Assembly: GCA_963851405.1 (NCBI GenBank)
Contig: CAWKPB010000004.1
Coordinates: forward strand, 124,001 to 188,000
Length of the DNA stretch: 64,000 bases
Direction: 5' to 3'
Origin: JANPBY01 sp963851405
GTDB lineage: Bacteria > Actinomycetota > Actinomycetes > DATJPE01
Part shown: positions 45,219-52,357 of the stretch, piece after piece
How the letters are laid out: the number at the start of each line of letters is the position of its first letter
How positions within the stretch are numbered: position 1 is the stretch's first letter
Translations under genes and position numbers: made by a program
Notes under the pieces: model-generated
The model's database searches: none
What the model was told of the DNA's origin: nothing
What the model saw: only the letters and a program-made list of their open reading frames with translations

Positions 45219-46024
45219 GGGACGCGGTCCGCGTGGCCGTTGGAAGCCAAGATCGCGGCGACCGCCTCATCCACGTCGTCGGTGACGGTGATCAAGTCGA
45301 GGTCCGTGGGAGAGATCTTCCCGGTGTCCTGCAAGGCCGACCGAAGCCAGTCGACCAGGCCACCCCAGTGCGCTCGGCCCATCAACACGATGGGGAACGA
45401 GGTGACCTTGCGGGTCTGGACCAAGGTGAGCGCCTCGAACAGCTCATCCATGGTGCCGAACCCTCCCGGGAGCACGATGAAGCCCTGGGCGTATTTCACG
45501 AACATCGTTTTGCGGGCGAAGAAATAGCGGAAGTTGATGCCCATGTCGACGTAGGGGTTGAGCCCCTGCTCGAAGGGCAGCTCGATGCCGAGCCCGACTG
45601 AAACCCCGCCTGCTTCACCGGCGCCCTTGTTGACCGCCTCCATGACCCCGGGACCGCCGCCGGTAATGACCGCATACCCGGCCTCGGCCAGGGCCCGACC
45701 CACCCGCTCACCCGTGGCGTACTCCTCGGATTCGGGGCCGCTGCGGGCCGAGCCGAAGACACTCACCGCTTCGCCCAGCTCGGCGAGCATGCCGAAGCCC
45801 TCGACGAACTCCGACTGGATCCGCATGACCCGCCACGGGTCGCCGTGCACCCAGTCCGAGGGGCCGCGTGAATCCAGCAGCCGCTGGTCGGTCGTGCTCT
45901 CCTGGATCTGGCTGCGCCGACGGACGATCGGACCACCCTGCCGTTCGTGGACCTCTCGATCCGGCGCTCCTCGATCCGTTCTTGAGCTCGCGCCCGCGTT
46001 CGCCCCGTGCTCGGTGTTTTCCAT
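45215..46024 (-). CDS. LOG-family (TIGR00730) protein, longer paralogue
   Basis: 269 residues. A ~60-residue polar N-terminal extension is followed by VSVFGSARSGPESEEYATGE, TGGGPGVMEAVNKGAGEAGG and the signature LPGGFGTMDELFEALTL. FARKTMFVKYAQGF is typical of the long-form LOG proteins. It is probably an AMP/CMP nucleosidase-like enzyme or a PpnN relative. TAGCGT 6 nt before the ATG at 46024 suggests a leaderless mRNA. It is coupled to the short LOG gene. Confidence 0.88.
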   Translation of the reverse strand: MENTEHGANAGASSRTDRGAPDREVHERQGGPIVRRRSQIQESTTDQRLLDSRGPSDWVHGDPWRVMRIQSEFVEGFGMLAELGEAVSVFGSARSGPESEEYATGERVGRALAEAGYAVITGGGPGVMEAVNKGAGEAGGVSVGLGIELPFEQGLNPYVDMGINFRYFFARKTMFVKYAQGFIVLPGGFGTMDELFEALTLVQTRKVTSFPIVLMGRAHWGGLVDWLRSALQDTGKISPTDLDLITVTDDVDEAVAAILASNGHADRVP

Positions 46025-46030
46025 GACATC

Positions 46031-46036
46031 ACGCTA
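46031..46036 (-). promoter_or_regulatory. Predicted -10 box of a leaderless transcript (long LOG gene)
   Basis: TAGCGT on the minus strand, spacer of 6 nt to the ATG at 46024. Confidence 0.5.
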
Positions 46037-46070
46037 GCCCGCACGACCCATGAGCGCTGGCAGTTGAAAG

Positions 46071-46122
46071 TTGCACTACTTCCAGAGAGGCCCTAGAGTC
46101 ATAGTTGTTGAACCGTCAACTA
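46071..46122 (+). promoter_or_regulatory. yceI promoter with overlapping operator
   Basis: A sigma-70-like promoter is visible: TTGCAC (46071-46076), 17-bp spacer, TAGAGT (46094-46099). Directly after it lies an inverted repeat, TAGTTG (46102-46107) and CAACTA (46117-46122), with an inner TTGA/TCAA pair. It is shaped like a MarR or TetR-type operator covering the start of transcription. A 10-bp direct repeat GAGAGGCCCT (46085-46094 and 46128-46137) flanks the operator; the second copy contains the ribosome binding site. Confidence 0.65.
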
Positions 46123-46140
46123 CTTACGAGAGGCCCTCCC

Positions 46141-46695
46141 ATGACCATCACCGCCACCGAGATCTCCACCCTCACCGGCTCGTGGACGATCGACGCCAGC
46201 CACACCCGCCTTGGGTTCGCCGTGAAGCACGCCATGGTTGCCAAGACGCGCGGCTCGTTCGAGACCTTCGAAGGCTCCCTCGAGCTCAACGGCGAGTCCC
46301 CGGCGAGCAGCTCCGCGACCGTCACGATCGATGCCGCGAGCTTCAGCAGCGGCGACGACAAGCGCGACGCTCACGTACGCGGCAACGACTTCCTGGACGT
46401 CGAGCACTTCCCCACCCTGACCTTCACCTCGCGTGAGGTACGGCAAGACGGCGCGGACTACATCGTGATCGGCGACCTCACCATCAAGGGAGTCACTCGC
46501 AGTGTCGAGATCGCCGTCGAACTCGAGGGCGTGGTCGTCGACCCCTTCGGCAGCACGCGAGCCGGCTTCACCGGCCACACCCGGATCAACCGCAAGGACT
46601 TCGGGCTCACCTGGAATGTCGCGCTCGAGGCCGGCGGAATCCTGGTCGGCGACAGGGTGGACATCACCCTCGACGTCGAGGCCATCAAGAACTAG
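46141..46695 (+). CDS. YceI-family lipocalin-like protein
   Basis: 184 residues from ATG 46141, with GAGAGG upstream. The YceI beta-barrel pattern is clear: WTIDASHTRLGFAVKHAM, FEGSLELNGESP, the DAHVRGNDFLDVEHFPTLTF motif, DLTIKGVTRSVEIAV and FGLTWNVALEAGGILVGD. No signal peptide, so it is cytoplasmic, as in most actinobacterial members. YceI proteins bind isoprenoid or other lipids. Its promoter carries an operator and it is likely repressed by a regulator encoded elsewhere. Its stop shares a CTAG with the convergent dapE stop. Confidence 0.93.
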   Translation: MTITATEISTLTGSWTIDASHTRLGFAVKHAMVAKTRGSFETFEGSLELNGESPASSSATVTIDAASFSSGDDKRDAHVRGNDFLDVEHFPTLTFTSREVRQDGADYIVIGDLTIKGVTRSVEIAVELEGVVVDPFGSTRAGFTGHTRINRKDFGLTWNVALEAGGILVGDRVDITLDVEAIKN

Positions 46696-47759
46696 GCCAA
46701 CCAGGCGGCCATCCGTTGTTCGCATGCGACGAGCTCGGCGACCTCGACGTACTCCTCGCGGGTATGAGCCAACGAGGGGTCGCCGGGCCCGAAGTTCACC
46801 GCTGGCACACCCAGGGCGCTGAAGCGAGCCACGTCGGTCCAGCCGAACTTCGGACGTACCTCCCCGCCGACCGCGGCCACGAAGGCCGCGGCGGCGGGAT
46901 GCGTCAGTCCCGGTAACGCGCCCGCGGCTCGATCGACAACCTCGACCGCAAAGCCGTCGAACACCTCGCGCAGGTGAGCTTCGGCTTGCTCGACCGAACG
47001 GTCGGGGGCAAAGCGGTAGTTCACTGTGACCACGCACGAGTCGGGAATCACGTTGCCGGCCACCCCGCCCGTGACGCCGACGGCGTTGAGCCCCTCATGG
47101 AAACGCAGCCCGTCGACCTCCGGCTCACGGGGTCGGTAGGTCGCCAGCCGATCCAGAACCGTCCCAGCCGCGTGGATCGCGTTCTCTCCCAACCAGGAGC
47201 GCGCACTGTGAGCGCGTCGACCGGTGGTTCGCACCTCGGCGCGCAGACTCCCCTGGCACCCGCCCTCGACGGTGGCGCCCGTCGGCTCCATCAGCACGGC
47301 AAAGTCGCCAGCCAGCACCTCTGGGCGCTGCTCGGCCAGCCGGCGGAGCCCGTTGTGTCGCTCGTCGACCTCTTCGCACTCGTAGAACAGGTACGTCACG
47401 TCACGACCGGGAGCCGTCAGGTCGTGCGCCAGCTTCAGCGCGACGGCCACCCCGCCCTTCATGTCGCAGGAGCCGAGCCCCGCGAGCCGGCCATCGCGCA
47501 GGACCGCGGGCAGATTGTCGGCCGCAGGCACGGTGTCCAGGTGCCCGCCGAGAATGACTCGCTCCGCCCGGCCCACGTCGGTGCGGGCGAACACGGTGTT
47601 GCCGTCCCGCTCGACCCGCAGATGAGAAAGCGGCTGCAGCGCCGCCTCAACAGCATCGGCGAGCCGGCCCTCGTCATGGCTCTCGGAGGGAATATCGACC
47701 AGCGCTGTGGTGAGGCTCACGACGTCTGCGCCCAGATCGAGTCGGTCTTCAGGGATCAC
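46692..47759 (-). CDS. dapE: Succinyl-diaminopimelate desuccinylase
   Basis: 355-residue M20 metallopeptidase-fold enzyme that removes succinate from N-succinyl-LL-diaminopimelate on the way to meso-DAP and lysine. Zinc and catalytic motifs: LGGHLDTVPAADN (His, Asp), LGSCDMKGGVAVAL (bridging Asp), YECEEVDERHNGL (catalytic Glu and Glu), and a late His in the C-terminal part. GTG start at 47759; TAACGT lies 6 nt upstream with no ribosome binding site. It is divergent from dapD with only 17 bp between the start codons. Confidence 0.94.
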   Translation of the reverse strand: MIPEDRLDLGADVVSLTTALVDIPSESHDEGRLADAVEAALQPLSHLRVERDGNTVFARTDVGRAERVILGGHLDTVPAADNLPAVLRDGRLAGLGSCDMKGGVAVALKLAHDLTAPGRDVTYLFYECEEVDERHNGLRRLAEQRPEVLAGDFAVLMEPTGATVEGGCQGSLRAEVRTTGRRAHSARSWLGENAIHAAGTVLDRLATYRPREPEVDGLRFHEGLNAVGVTGGVAGNVIPDSCVVTVNYRFAPDRSVEQAEAHLREVFDGFAVEVVDRAAGALPGLTHPAAAAFVAAVGGEVRPKFGWTDVARFSALGVPAVNFGPGDPSLAHTREEYVEVAELVACEQRMAAWLA

Positions 47760-47764
47760 GTGGG

Positions 47765-47771
47765 TACGTTA
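47765..47771. promoter_or_regulatory. Shared bidirectional -10 element for dapD and dapE
   Basis: The 7-bp TACGTTA reads TACGTT on the plus strand (47765-47770) and TAACGT on the minus strand (47771-47766). Both fit TAnnnT and both lie exactly 6 nt before the start codon of the gene they face (GTG 47777 and GTG 47759). The whole intergenic space is 17 bp, so both mRNAs should be leaderless and RNA polymerase can only load in one direction at a time. Confidence 0.6.
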
Positions 47772-47776
47772 TCCGG

Positions 47777-48706
47777 GTGACCTTTTCCACCTCCGCAGCA
47801 GCCGGCCAAGGACTCGCCACCTACGGACGAGACGGGGCCGTTCTAGACGTGTGGTTCCCCTCCCCCAGCCTGGGCTTTGAGGCTGCCGTTGTTGCCGGTC
47901 TCGACGCCCTCGCGGGCAGCGACCCCGGACGCGAAACCACCTCCGAGGTCGTCACCGTCCAGATCTCCGACCTGACCAGCGCCCCCTCCGACGCCACGGA
48001 CGCCTACCTGCGCCTGCACCTGCTCTCGCACCGACTGATCCGACCGAACGAGGCCAACCTCGAAGGGGTCTTTGGTCTGCTGACGAACGTGGTCTGGACC
48101 TCGGCCGGACCGTGCGCGGTCGAGGACTTCGAGTCCGTACGGCTCCGCCTTCGGGCCAGCGGGCCGGTGACCGTGCACGGGGTCGACAAGTTCCCGCGCA
48201 TGGTGGACTACGTCCTGCCTACCGGGGTGCGGATCGCAGACGCCGACCGGGTGCGGCTGGGCGCGCACTTGGCGAGCGGCACGACCGTCATGCATGAAGG
48301 CTTCGTCAACTTCAACGCCGGCACCCTGGGCTCCTCAATGATCGAGGGCCGCATCTCCGCGGGTGTCGTCGTCGGCGACGGCAGCGACATCGGGGGCGGG
48401 GCTTCGATCATGGGCACGCTCTCGGGGGGAGGCACCGCCGTGATCAGCGTGGGTGAGCGCAGTCTCGTCGGCGCCAACGCGGGGATCGGGATCTCGCTCG
48501 GCGATGACTGCGTGGTCGAGGCCGGCTGCTATGTCACGGCCGGGTCGAAGGTGACCCTGCCCGATGGCTCGGTGGTGAAGGCGGAGGACCTCAGCGGGCA
48601 GGACGATCTGCTGTTCAGACGGCATTCAGTGACCGGTCGCCTCGAGGTCGTGCCCCACGTCGGATCCTGGGGCAGCCTCAACGAAGCCCTTCATCGCAAC
48701 GACTGA
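47777..48706 (+). CDS. dapD: Tetrahydrodipicolinate N-succinyltransferase (actinobacterial type)
   Basis: 309 residues. An N-terminal alpha/beta domain precedes a left-handed beta-helix of hexapeptide repeats (about 170-270, for example TVMHEGFVNFNAGTLGSSMI and IGGGASIMGTLSGGG). GCYVTAGSKVTLPDGSVVKA follows. The enzyme succinylates tetrahydrodipicolinate from succinyl-CoA, the first committed step of the succinylase DAP branch. The MHEGFVNFNAGT loop is the mycobacterial DapD form. It is divergent from dapE. GTG start without a ribosome binding site, consistent with leaderless translation. Confidence 0.95.
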   Translation: MTFSTSAAAGQGLATYGRDGAVLDVWFPSPSLGFEAAVVAGLDALAGSDPGRETTSEVVTVQISDLTSAPSDATDAYLRLHLLSHRLIRPNEANLEGVFGLLTNVVWTSAGPCAVEDFESVRLRLRASGPVTVHGVDKFPRMVDYVLPTGVRIADADRVRLGAHLASGTTVMHEGFVNFNAGTLGSSMIEGRISAGVVVGDGSDIGGGASIMGTLSGGGTAVISVGERSLVGANAGIGISLGDDCVVEAGCYVTAGSKVTLPDGSVVKAEDLSGQDDLLFRRHSVTGRLEVVPHVGSWGSLNEALHRND

Positions 48707-48712
48707 TCGCTG

Positions 48713-49744
48713 ATGACAGACCTGGCCGACCGGGCCACCCGACCCGCGCCACCGCTCGCGCCCGTACGCCGCAGTGGCGGCTTGCTGGTGCTCGTGGTGC
48801 TCTTGATCATCGGTGCCCTCGTGGCCTCCGCGGTGGTCCTGCGCACCGGCCCGCTCGCGCCGCTGCTGGCCCCCGAGCGGTGCGTGGCGACAGCGGACGG
48901 GCGAACCGTGAGCGTCACCCCCGAGCAGGCCATGCACGCGGCCACGATCGCGGCCATCGCCACCGAGCGAGGGCTCCCGGCTCGGGCCACCACGATCGCC
49001 TTGGCCACGGCGTACCAGGAGTCCGACCTGGAGAACCTCTCCGGCGGGGACCGGGACTCCGCAGGGCTCTTCCAGCAACGGCCCTCGCAGGGCTGGGGAG
49101 CCTATGACCAGGTGACCGACCCGATATACGCGGCCAACGCCTTCTACGACGCCCTGGTCAAGCTCGACGGCTATCGCAGCATGGAGATCACCGTGGCCGC
49201 TCAGGCCGTCCAGCGCAGCGCCTTCCCCAACGCCTACTCCGACCACGAGGACGACGCCCGCATCCTCGCGTCGGCCCTGTCCGGCAACTCAGCCGCGGCC
49301 TTCACCTGCAACACCCGAGCCAGCGCGGTGACTGCGCAGACACCCAACGATCGTGGACTGACTCCGCGGGCCGACACCGTGCGACGCGACGTGGCGAAGC
49401 GATTCGGTCCCCAGTCGTTGGGTGGCTTCGCCCCTGGGGGGGTCACGAGCGGTCACAGTGCTGGATCTGCGCACTACGACGGCCGGGCGATCGACATCTT
49501 CTTCCGCCCGTACGACGATCCCGCGAACAACCGAGCCGGGTGGGCGTTGGCGCACTGGTTGGTGGCGAATGCAGGCCGACTGGAGGTGGCCACGGTCATC
49601 TACGACGACCGGATCTGGACCGCGGCCCGCTCCGGAGAGGGCTGGCGAGATTACGAGCTCAACAGCACGAGCCGGGACGAGGGAACCGCCGCCATCCAGC
49701 GCCACCTCGACCACGTGCACGTGGACGTGCTCCCCGGCTCGTAG
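48713..49744 (+). CDS. Membrane-anchored two-domain protein: lysozyme-like plus carboxypeptidase-like module
   Basis: 343 residues. One N-terminal membrane helix (about 22-46), then a goose-lysozyme-like domain around ATAYQESDLENLSGGDRDSA, with Glu as the putative catalytic acid and GLFQQRPSQGWG. A C-terminal module of about 120 residues follows, with GHSAGSAHYDGRAIDIFF and LDHVHVDVLPG; its His/Asp/His arrangement recalls M15-type DD-peptidase folds. Both halves point to peptidoglycan processing outside the membrane. It lies 6 bp after dapD, which makes the precursor that this enzyme class acts on. Activity is not proven. Confidence 0.8.
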   Translation: MTDLADRATRPAPPLAPVRRSGGLLVLVVLLIIGALVASAVVLRTGPLAPLLAPERCVATADGRTVSVTPEQAMHAATIAAIATERGLPARATTIALATAYQESDLENLSGGDRDSAGLFQQRPSQGWGAYDQVTDPIYAANAFYDALVKLDGYRSMEITVAAQAVQRSAFPNAYSDHEDDARILASALSGNSAAAFTCNTRASAVTAQTPNDRGLTPRADTVRRDVAKRFGPQSLGGFAPGGVTSGHSAGSAHYDGRAIDIFFRPYDDPANNRAGWALAHWLVANAGRLEVATVIYDDRIWTAARSGEGWRDYELNSTSRDEGTAAIQRHLDHVHVDVLPGS

Positions 49745-49755
49745 CGGTCGGTCAG

Positions 49756-50847
49756 TCAGCTGGTCAGTCGCGTGGCCGCTGCGGCGATGCGTTCATCGGT
49801 GGCCGTCAGGGCCAGGCGTACGTGCTGCGCCCCTGCGGGGCCGTAGAAGTCCCCCGGTGCGACGAGGACACCTCGCTGTGCCAACGCGGCCAAGGTCACC
49901 CGGCAGGGCTCATCGCGCGTCGCCCAGAGGTACAGCCCCGCCTCGGAATGATCGACGCGGAACCCGGCCTCGACGAGGGCGGCGCGGAGCAGTTCGCGGC
50001 GCGACGCGTAGCGGGCCCGCTGCTCGATGACATGGGCGTCGTCGAGTAGCGCCGCTGTTGCGGCCTCCTGAACGGGGGCGGGCATCATCATCCCGAGGTG
50101 CTTGCGTACGGCCAGCAGTTGCGCGATCAGCGCCGGGTCACCCACCGCCAACCCGGCCCGATACCCGGCCAGGTTGGAGCGCTTGGACAGCGAGTGCAGG
50201 GCCAACAGGCCTTCGGTCGTACCCCCGCAGACGTCCGGATGCAGGATCGACGTCGGCTTTGCCTCCCAGCCCAGTTCGATGTAGCACTCGTCCGACACGA
50301 CCACGGTCCCGCGCTGACGAGCCCAAGCGACGACCTTGGCCAGATGTTCGCCGGGCAACACCTGTCCGGTCGGGTTGGCTGGTGAGTTGACCCACAAGAT
50401 CTGCACGCGAGCCGGGCCCAGCGCCGTGAGCGAGTCCGCAGCGACCACCGACGCCCCGACCAGGTGGGCGCCCACCGCGTAGGTGGGGTAGGCCAGCTCA
50501 GGGACGACCACCGTGTCGGCCGGACCGAGGCCGAGCAGGGTGGGCAGCCAGGCCACGAACTCCTTGGTGCCGATCGCGGGCAGCACCTGGCGGTCCGGAT
50601 CGATCCCGCTCACCCCAAGCCGTCGGTCGAGCCAGCCGGCGGCGGCAGTTCGTAACGCCTCGGTGCCCAACGTCGTGGGGTACCCGGGGCTGTCTGCGGC
50701 CTGCGCGAGGGCCCGCTGGATGGCCGTCGGCACCGGGTCGACGGGGGTGCCCACCGAAAGGTCGACCACGCCGTCCGGGTGCTGGCGCGCCAGCGCGGCC
50801 GACTCGGCGATGGTGTCCCAGGGGAAGTCCGGGAGCCGGGACGCCAC
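49756..50847 (-). CDS. dapC: N-succinyldiaminopimelate aminotransferase
   Basis: About 363 residues from GTG 50847 (VASRLPDFPWDTIAESA); the frame upstream belongs to an antisense-like reading of the ferredoxin gene. It is a fold-type I PLP enzyme: NSPANPTGQVLPGEH, SDECYIELGW and the PLP Lys motif HSLSKRSNLAGYRAG. It moves the amino group from glutamate in the third step of the succinylase pathway, between DapD and DapE. It lies 13 bp after the ferredoxin gene, matching fdxC-dapC order in mycobacteria, as I recall it. Confidence 0.93.
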   Translation of the reverse strand: MASRLPDFPWDTIAESAALARQHPDGVVDLSVGTPVDPVPTAIQRALAQAADSPGYPTTLGTEALRTAAAGWLDRRLGVSGIDPDRQVLPAIGTKEFVAWLPTLLGLGPADTVVVPELAYPTYAVGAHLVGASVVAADSLTALGPARVQILWVNSPANPTGQVLPGEHLAKVVAWARQRGTVVVSDECYIELGWEAKPTSILHPDVCGGTTEGLLALHSLSKRSNLAGYRAGLAVGDPALIAQLLAVRKHLGMMMPAPVQEAATAALLDDAHVIEQRARYASRRELLRAALVEAGFRVDHSEAGLYLWATRDEPCRVTLAALAQRGVLVAPGDFYGPAGAQHVRLALTATDERIAAAATRLTS

Positions 50848-50860
50848 CGTGCTCAGAGCG

Positions 50861-51187
50861 TCAGTGCTCCTGCGCCTGTGGGGGCAGCGCCGCCACCAGC
50901 GGGTGGTCCTTGTCGATCTTGCCGAGCTTCGCCGCGCCGCCCGGCGACCCGAGGTCGTCGAAGAACTCGACATTCGCCTTGTAGTAGTCCTTGTACTGCT
51001 CAGGCACGTCGTCCTCGTAGAAGATCGCCTCGACCGGGCAGACCGGCTCGCAGGCCCCGCAGTCGACGCATTCGTCCGGATGGATGTACAGCATCCGTCC
51101 ACCCTCGTAGATGCAATCGACGGGGCATTCCTCGATGCAAGCCTTGTCGAGCAAGTCAACGCAAGGCTGAGCGATGACGTAGGTCAC
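50861..51187 (-). CDS. fdxA: Ferredoxin (7Fe/8Fe bacterial type)
   Basis: 108 residues. Two cluster motifs: CVDLLDKACIEECPVDCIYE near the N terminus, in which spacing of the Cys residues favours a 3Fe-4S or mixed cluster, and CVDCGACEPVCPVEAI, a regular 4Fe-4S motif. The ~45-residue C-terminal extension is typical of actinobacterial FdxA/FdxC. It serves as a cytosolic one-electron carrier. GTG 51187 with GGAGG upstream. It is the first gene of the fdx-dapC operon. Confidence 0.93.
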   Translation of the reverse strand: MTYVIAQPCVDLLDKACIEECPVDCIYEGGRMLYIHPDECVDCGACEPVCPVEAIFYEDDVPEQYKDYYKANVEFFDDLGSPGGAAKLGKIDKDHPLVAALPPQAQEH

Positions 51188-51300
51188 GGGTCCCTCCTCA
51201 TGCGGTCGACCCGCGCTGGTCGCGGACCGCCGAACCGGCGACGCCTAGTATCGCCACGACCCGACCCGGCTGTCGCGTCGGGGGTCCTGGAGAGTGGAAC

Positions 51301-52290
51301 GTGTCGGAGTTTGCGCCCCTGACGGCGGCCGATGTGGGACGGCGGGTGACGGTGCGCCACCGGCTGGTGGACGAGCATGGCGACCCTGCGCTGAGCGACG
51401 TCCTGGGGTTGCTCGAGTCCGCGGCGGACGACGTGCTGGTGGTGCGACGCAAGGACAACACCCTCGTCGCCGTGCCACGAGCCAACGTCACCGCCGTACG
51501 TCGGGTGCCCGATGCGCCAGCCCACCGTGTCGGCCTGCCGGCCCGGAGCTGGACCGATGAACAGATCGAATCGATCTCGTGGCAGGGGTGGCCGGGGCTC
51601 GAGGTGAAGCGCCTCGGCGAGTGGGTCTTACGCGCAGCCGGTGGATTCACCGGACGAGCCAACTCCGCGCTTCCGCTGGGCGACCCCGGCTGCAGCAGGT
51701 CGGCGGCTGTCGAGGCCGTGACGCGGTTCTACGGCCAGCGTTCACTGCGCCCGCTCTTCCAGGTCCCGCTGCCCCTGTGTCAAGAACTCGACTCCGAACT
51801 CGCGACCCTGGGCTGGAACGCTCGGACCGAGGTAGACGTGCTGGTGGCCGATCTGGCCGCCGTCCTTCAGCAATCGCCGGCCAACGACTCGCTGCCACCC
51901 GTACGGTTCTCGCGATCACCCGAGGCCGAGTGGTTGGCCGCCTACCACTACCGAGGCTGGCCGATCCCCGGCCACGCAGGCGACGTGCTGGCGGCGGGAA
52001 CCCAGCCGGTCTTCGCCTCGGTCATCGACGAGGACCAGCGGGCGATCGCGATCGCCCGCGGCGCCTTGCTGGACGGCTGGGTCGGCGTCACCGCCGTGGA
52101 GGTCGCCGCGGGCCAGCGCCGGCGCGGACTCGGCGCGCACGTCATGCGGGAGCTGTTGGGGTGGGCCGAGCGGTCCGGCGCCAGACACGCCTACCTGCAG
52201 GTCACCACTGACAACGTCGACGCCCAACGCCTGTACGGCCGGATGGGCTTCGACCGGCACCACAGTTACCACTACCGCGAGGCGCCATGA
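51301..52290 (+). CDS. GNAT-family N-acetyltransferase with N-terminal SH3-like extension
   Basis: 329 residues. The first ~75 (PLTAADVGRRVTVRHRLVDE, DVLVVRRKDNTLVAVP) look like a small beta-barrel of the kind found in other actinobacterial GNAT proteins. The GNAT core lies in the C-terminal half, with AVEVAAGQRRRGLGAHVMRE as the acetyl-CoA loop and YLQVTTDNVDAQRLYGRMGF as motif B. GTG 51301 has GGAGAG upstream. TAGTAT at 51246-51251 is a likely -10 box. Substrate unknown. Confidence 0.88.
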   Translation: MSEFAPLTAADVGRRVTVRHRLVDEHGDPALSDVLGLLESAADDVLVVRRKDNTLVAVPRANVTAVRRVPDAPAHRVGLPARSWTDEQIESISWQGWPGLEVKRLGEWVLRAAGGFTGRANSALPLGDPGCSRSAAVEAVTRFYGQRSLRPLFQVPLPLCQELDSELATLGWNARTEVDVLVADLAAVLQQSPANDSLPPVRFSRSPEAEWLAAYHYRGWPIPGHAGDVLAAGTQPVFASVIDEDQRAIAIARGALLDGWVGVTAVEVAAGQRRRGLGAHVMRELLGWAERSGARHAYLQVTTDNVDAQRLYGRMGFDRHHSYHYREAP

Positions 52291-52357
52291 CCGTCGGTGC
52301 GGGGAGCCCCCTGGGCCCGCAACGTCCCCCTGTGCGTTGCTGCAGAGGCGGTTTGAA

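Noticed and set aside
52319..52340. Terminator hairpin GCAACG...CGTTGC between the GNAT and vanW genes.
   Set aside because: Only a 6-bp stem with a 10-nt loop and no U tract; too weak to call.
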